A DNA stretch of 6,662 nt from Bacillota bacterium. Its GTDB lineage: Bacteria > Bacillota > Clostridia > Peptostreptococcales > Anaerovoracaceae. The notes below the pieces were generated by a model. That model worked only from the letters and a program-made list of their open reading frames with translations. It ran no database searches and had not been told where the DNA came from. Numbering within the stretch: the first letter of the stretch is position 1; each line of letters opens with the position of its first letter. A program made the position numbers and the translations under genes. The DNA is taken from contig JAEDMR010000109.1 of the NCBI GenBank assembly GCA_016302925.1, positions 1-6,662 of the forward strand, read 5' to 3'. Below, in pieces: positions 5,958 through 6,662 of this stretch.

Positions 5958-6662
5958 ATGGCGAAAGAAAAATTAAACTGGGAAGATGAACAGGTGAGAC
6001 ACGATTACAGACATACCGCCTCTCATATCATGGCGCAGGCGGTAAAACGTCTGTGGCCGGATACCAAACTGGCCATCGGCCCGGCAATCGATAACGGTTT
6101 CTACTATGATTTCGAGTCGGAGCACAAGTTCGGTGAAGAAGACTTCCAGAAGATTCAGAAGGAAATGAAGAAGATCGTTCAGGCGAATTATCCGCTGGAA
6201 CGATTTGAACTGCCGAGAGAAGAAGCCATCAAATTTATGGAAGAGAAGAACGAACCGTATAAGGTGGAACTGATTCAGGATCTGCCGGAGGACGCCGTGA
6301 TTTCCTTCTACAAGCAGGGCGACTTCGTGGATCTGTGTGCAGGACCGCATATGGAATCCACCGGAAAGATCAAGGCTTACAAGCTGATGAGCGTGGCAGG
6401 TGCATACTGGAGAGGCGACTCCAACCGGCAGATGCTGCAGAGAATTTACGCAACAGCATTCCCAAGCCAGGAAGAGCTGGACGAATATATTACAAAGATG
6501 GAAGAAGCCAAGAAGCGTGACCACCGTAAGATTGGCAAGGAAATGGATCTGTTCATGCTGACTGATGAGGGTCCGGGATTCCCGTTCTTCCTGCCGAAGG
6601 GCATGATCATCCGCAACGAACTGGAAGCGTTCTGGCGCGAAGAGCACAGAAAGAGAGGCTAC
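5958..6662 (+). CDS. thrS: Threonyl-tRNA synthetase, TGS-less N-terminal part (3' end outside the window)
   Basis: The frame stays open for 235 codons from ATG 5958 to the window end. Threonyl-tRNA synthetase charges tRNA-Thr with threonine in the cytoplasm. The protein opens almost directly in the editing domain: RHTASHIMAQAVKRLWP (18-34), IGPAIDNGFYYDF, then DLCAGPH with Cys127 and His131, and AYWRGDSNRQMLQRIYATAF, which leads into the catalytic domain. The last visible part, GPGFPFFLPKGMIIRNELE, is the region of class II motif 1. Of the editing-site residues of the E. coli enzyme (His73, His77, Cys182, His186), the second is Gln27 here, a change also seen in other Firmicutes as I recall. 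The usual N-terminal TGS domain of about 60 residues is absent, and an in-frame TGA at 5916-5918 rules out a longer start. The gene lies 132 bases after the wall-polymer operon and is probably functionally unrelated to it. Confidence 0.95.
   Translation, partial: MAKEKLNWEDEQVRHDYRHTASHIMAQAVKRLWPDTKLAIGPAIDNGFYYDFESEHKFGEEDFQKIQKEMKKIVQANYPLERFELPREEAIKFMEEKNEPYKVELIQDLPEDAVISFYKQGDFVDLCAGPHMESTGKIKAYKLMSVAGAYWRGDSNRQMLQRIYATAFPSQEELDEYITKMEEAKKRDHRKIGKEMDLFMLTDEGPGFPFFLPKGMIIRNELEAFWREEHRKRGY

Noticed and set aside
5328..5958. Open frames in the other frames around the LCP tail (5328-5873 minus, 5479-5958 minus, 5506-5808 plus) with repetitive Arg/Ile/Leu or Pro/Asp/Ala translations
   Set aside because: An 18-bp period divisible by three keeps every frame free of stops and repeats the same peptide; these are by-products of the DPNQP repeat.
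5973..6647. A 224-codon minus-strand open frame
   Set aside because: It is the shadow of the threonyl-tRNA synthetase gene, whose motifs are clear on the + strand.

Overview
The window looks like a Gram-positive, mid-GC member of the Firmicutes, most likely class Clostridia (Lachnospiraceae-like). This is an inference from strong purine-rich Shine-Dalgarno sites, a LytR-CpsA-Psr (LCP) wall-polymer protein, a TagGH-type exporter without an outer-membrane partner, and the flavour of the protein sequences. The species cannot be named from the sequence alone. All genes run on the + strand and coding density is very high.

Bases 3-5825 form one tight gene row for making, exporting and attaching a cell-surface polysaccharide. 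It holds the C-terminal part of a probable sugar nucleotidyltransferase (3-500), a 759-residue tandem ATP-grasp protein (502-2781), an ABC-2 type polysaccharide-export permease with a TTG start (2793-3596), its ATPase of TagH/KpsT type (3613-4404), and an LCP protein with a long Asp-Pro-Asn-Gln-Pro repeat tail (4401-5825). The gaps are 1, 11, 16 and -4 bases, so a single transcript and translational coupling are likely. A plausible order of work is: activate a sugar or alcohol precursor; modify a lipid-linked glycan or its precursor by an ATP-dependent ligation; flip it across the membrane through the ABC exporter; attach it to peptidoglycan through the LCP protein.

Bases 5826-5957 form a short intergenic region with overlapping inverted repeats and a T-box-like core, but no clear terminator or promoter. 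From 5958 to the window end runs the 5' part of a threonyl-tRNA synthetase gene. It starts without the usual TGS domain, and an in-frame stop just upstream excludes a longer start.

The most notable item is the ATP-grasp protein. It consists of two homologous halves. The second keeps the expected catalytic residues. The first keeps the fold-determining positions but has lost the ATP- and metal-binding residues, so it appears to be a pseudoenzyme half fused to an active half inside a wall-polymer export operon.
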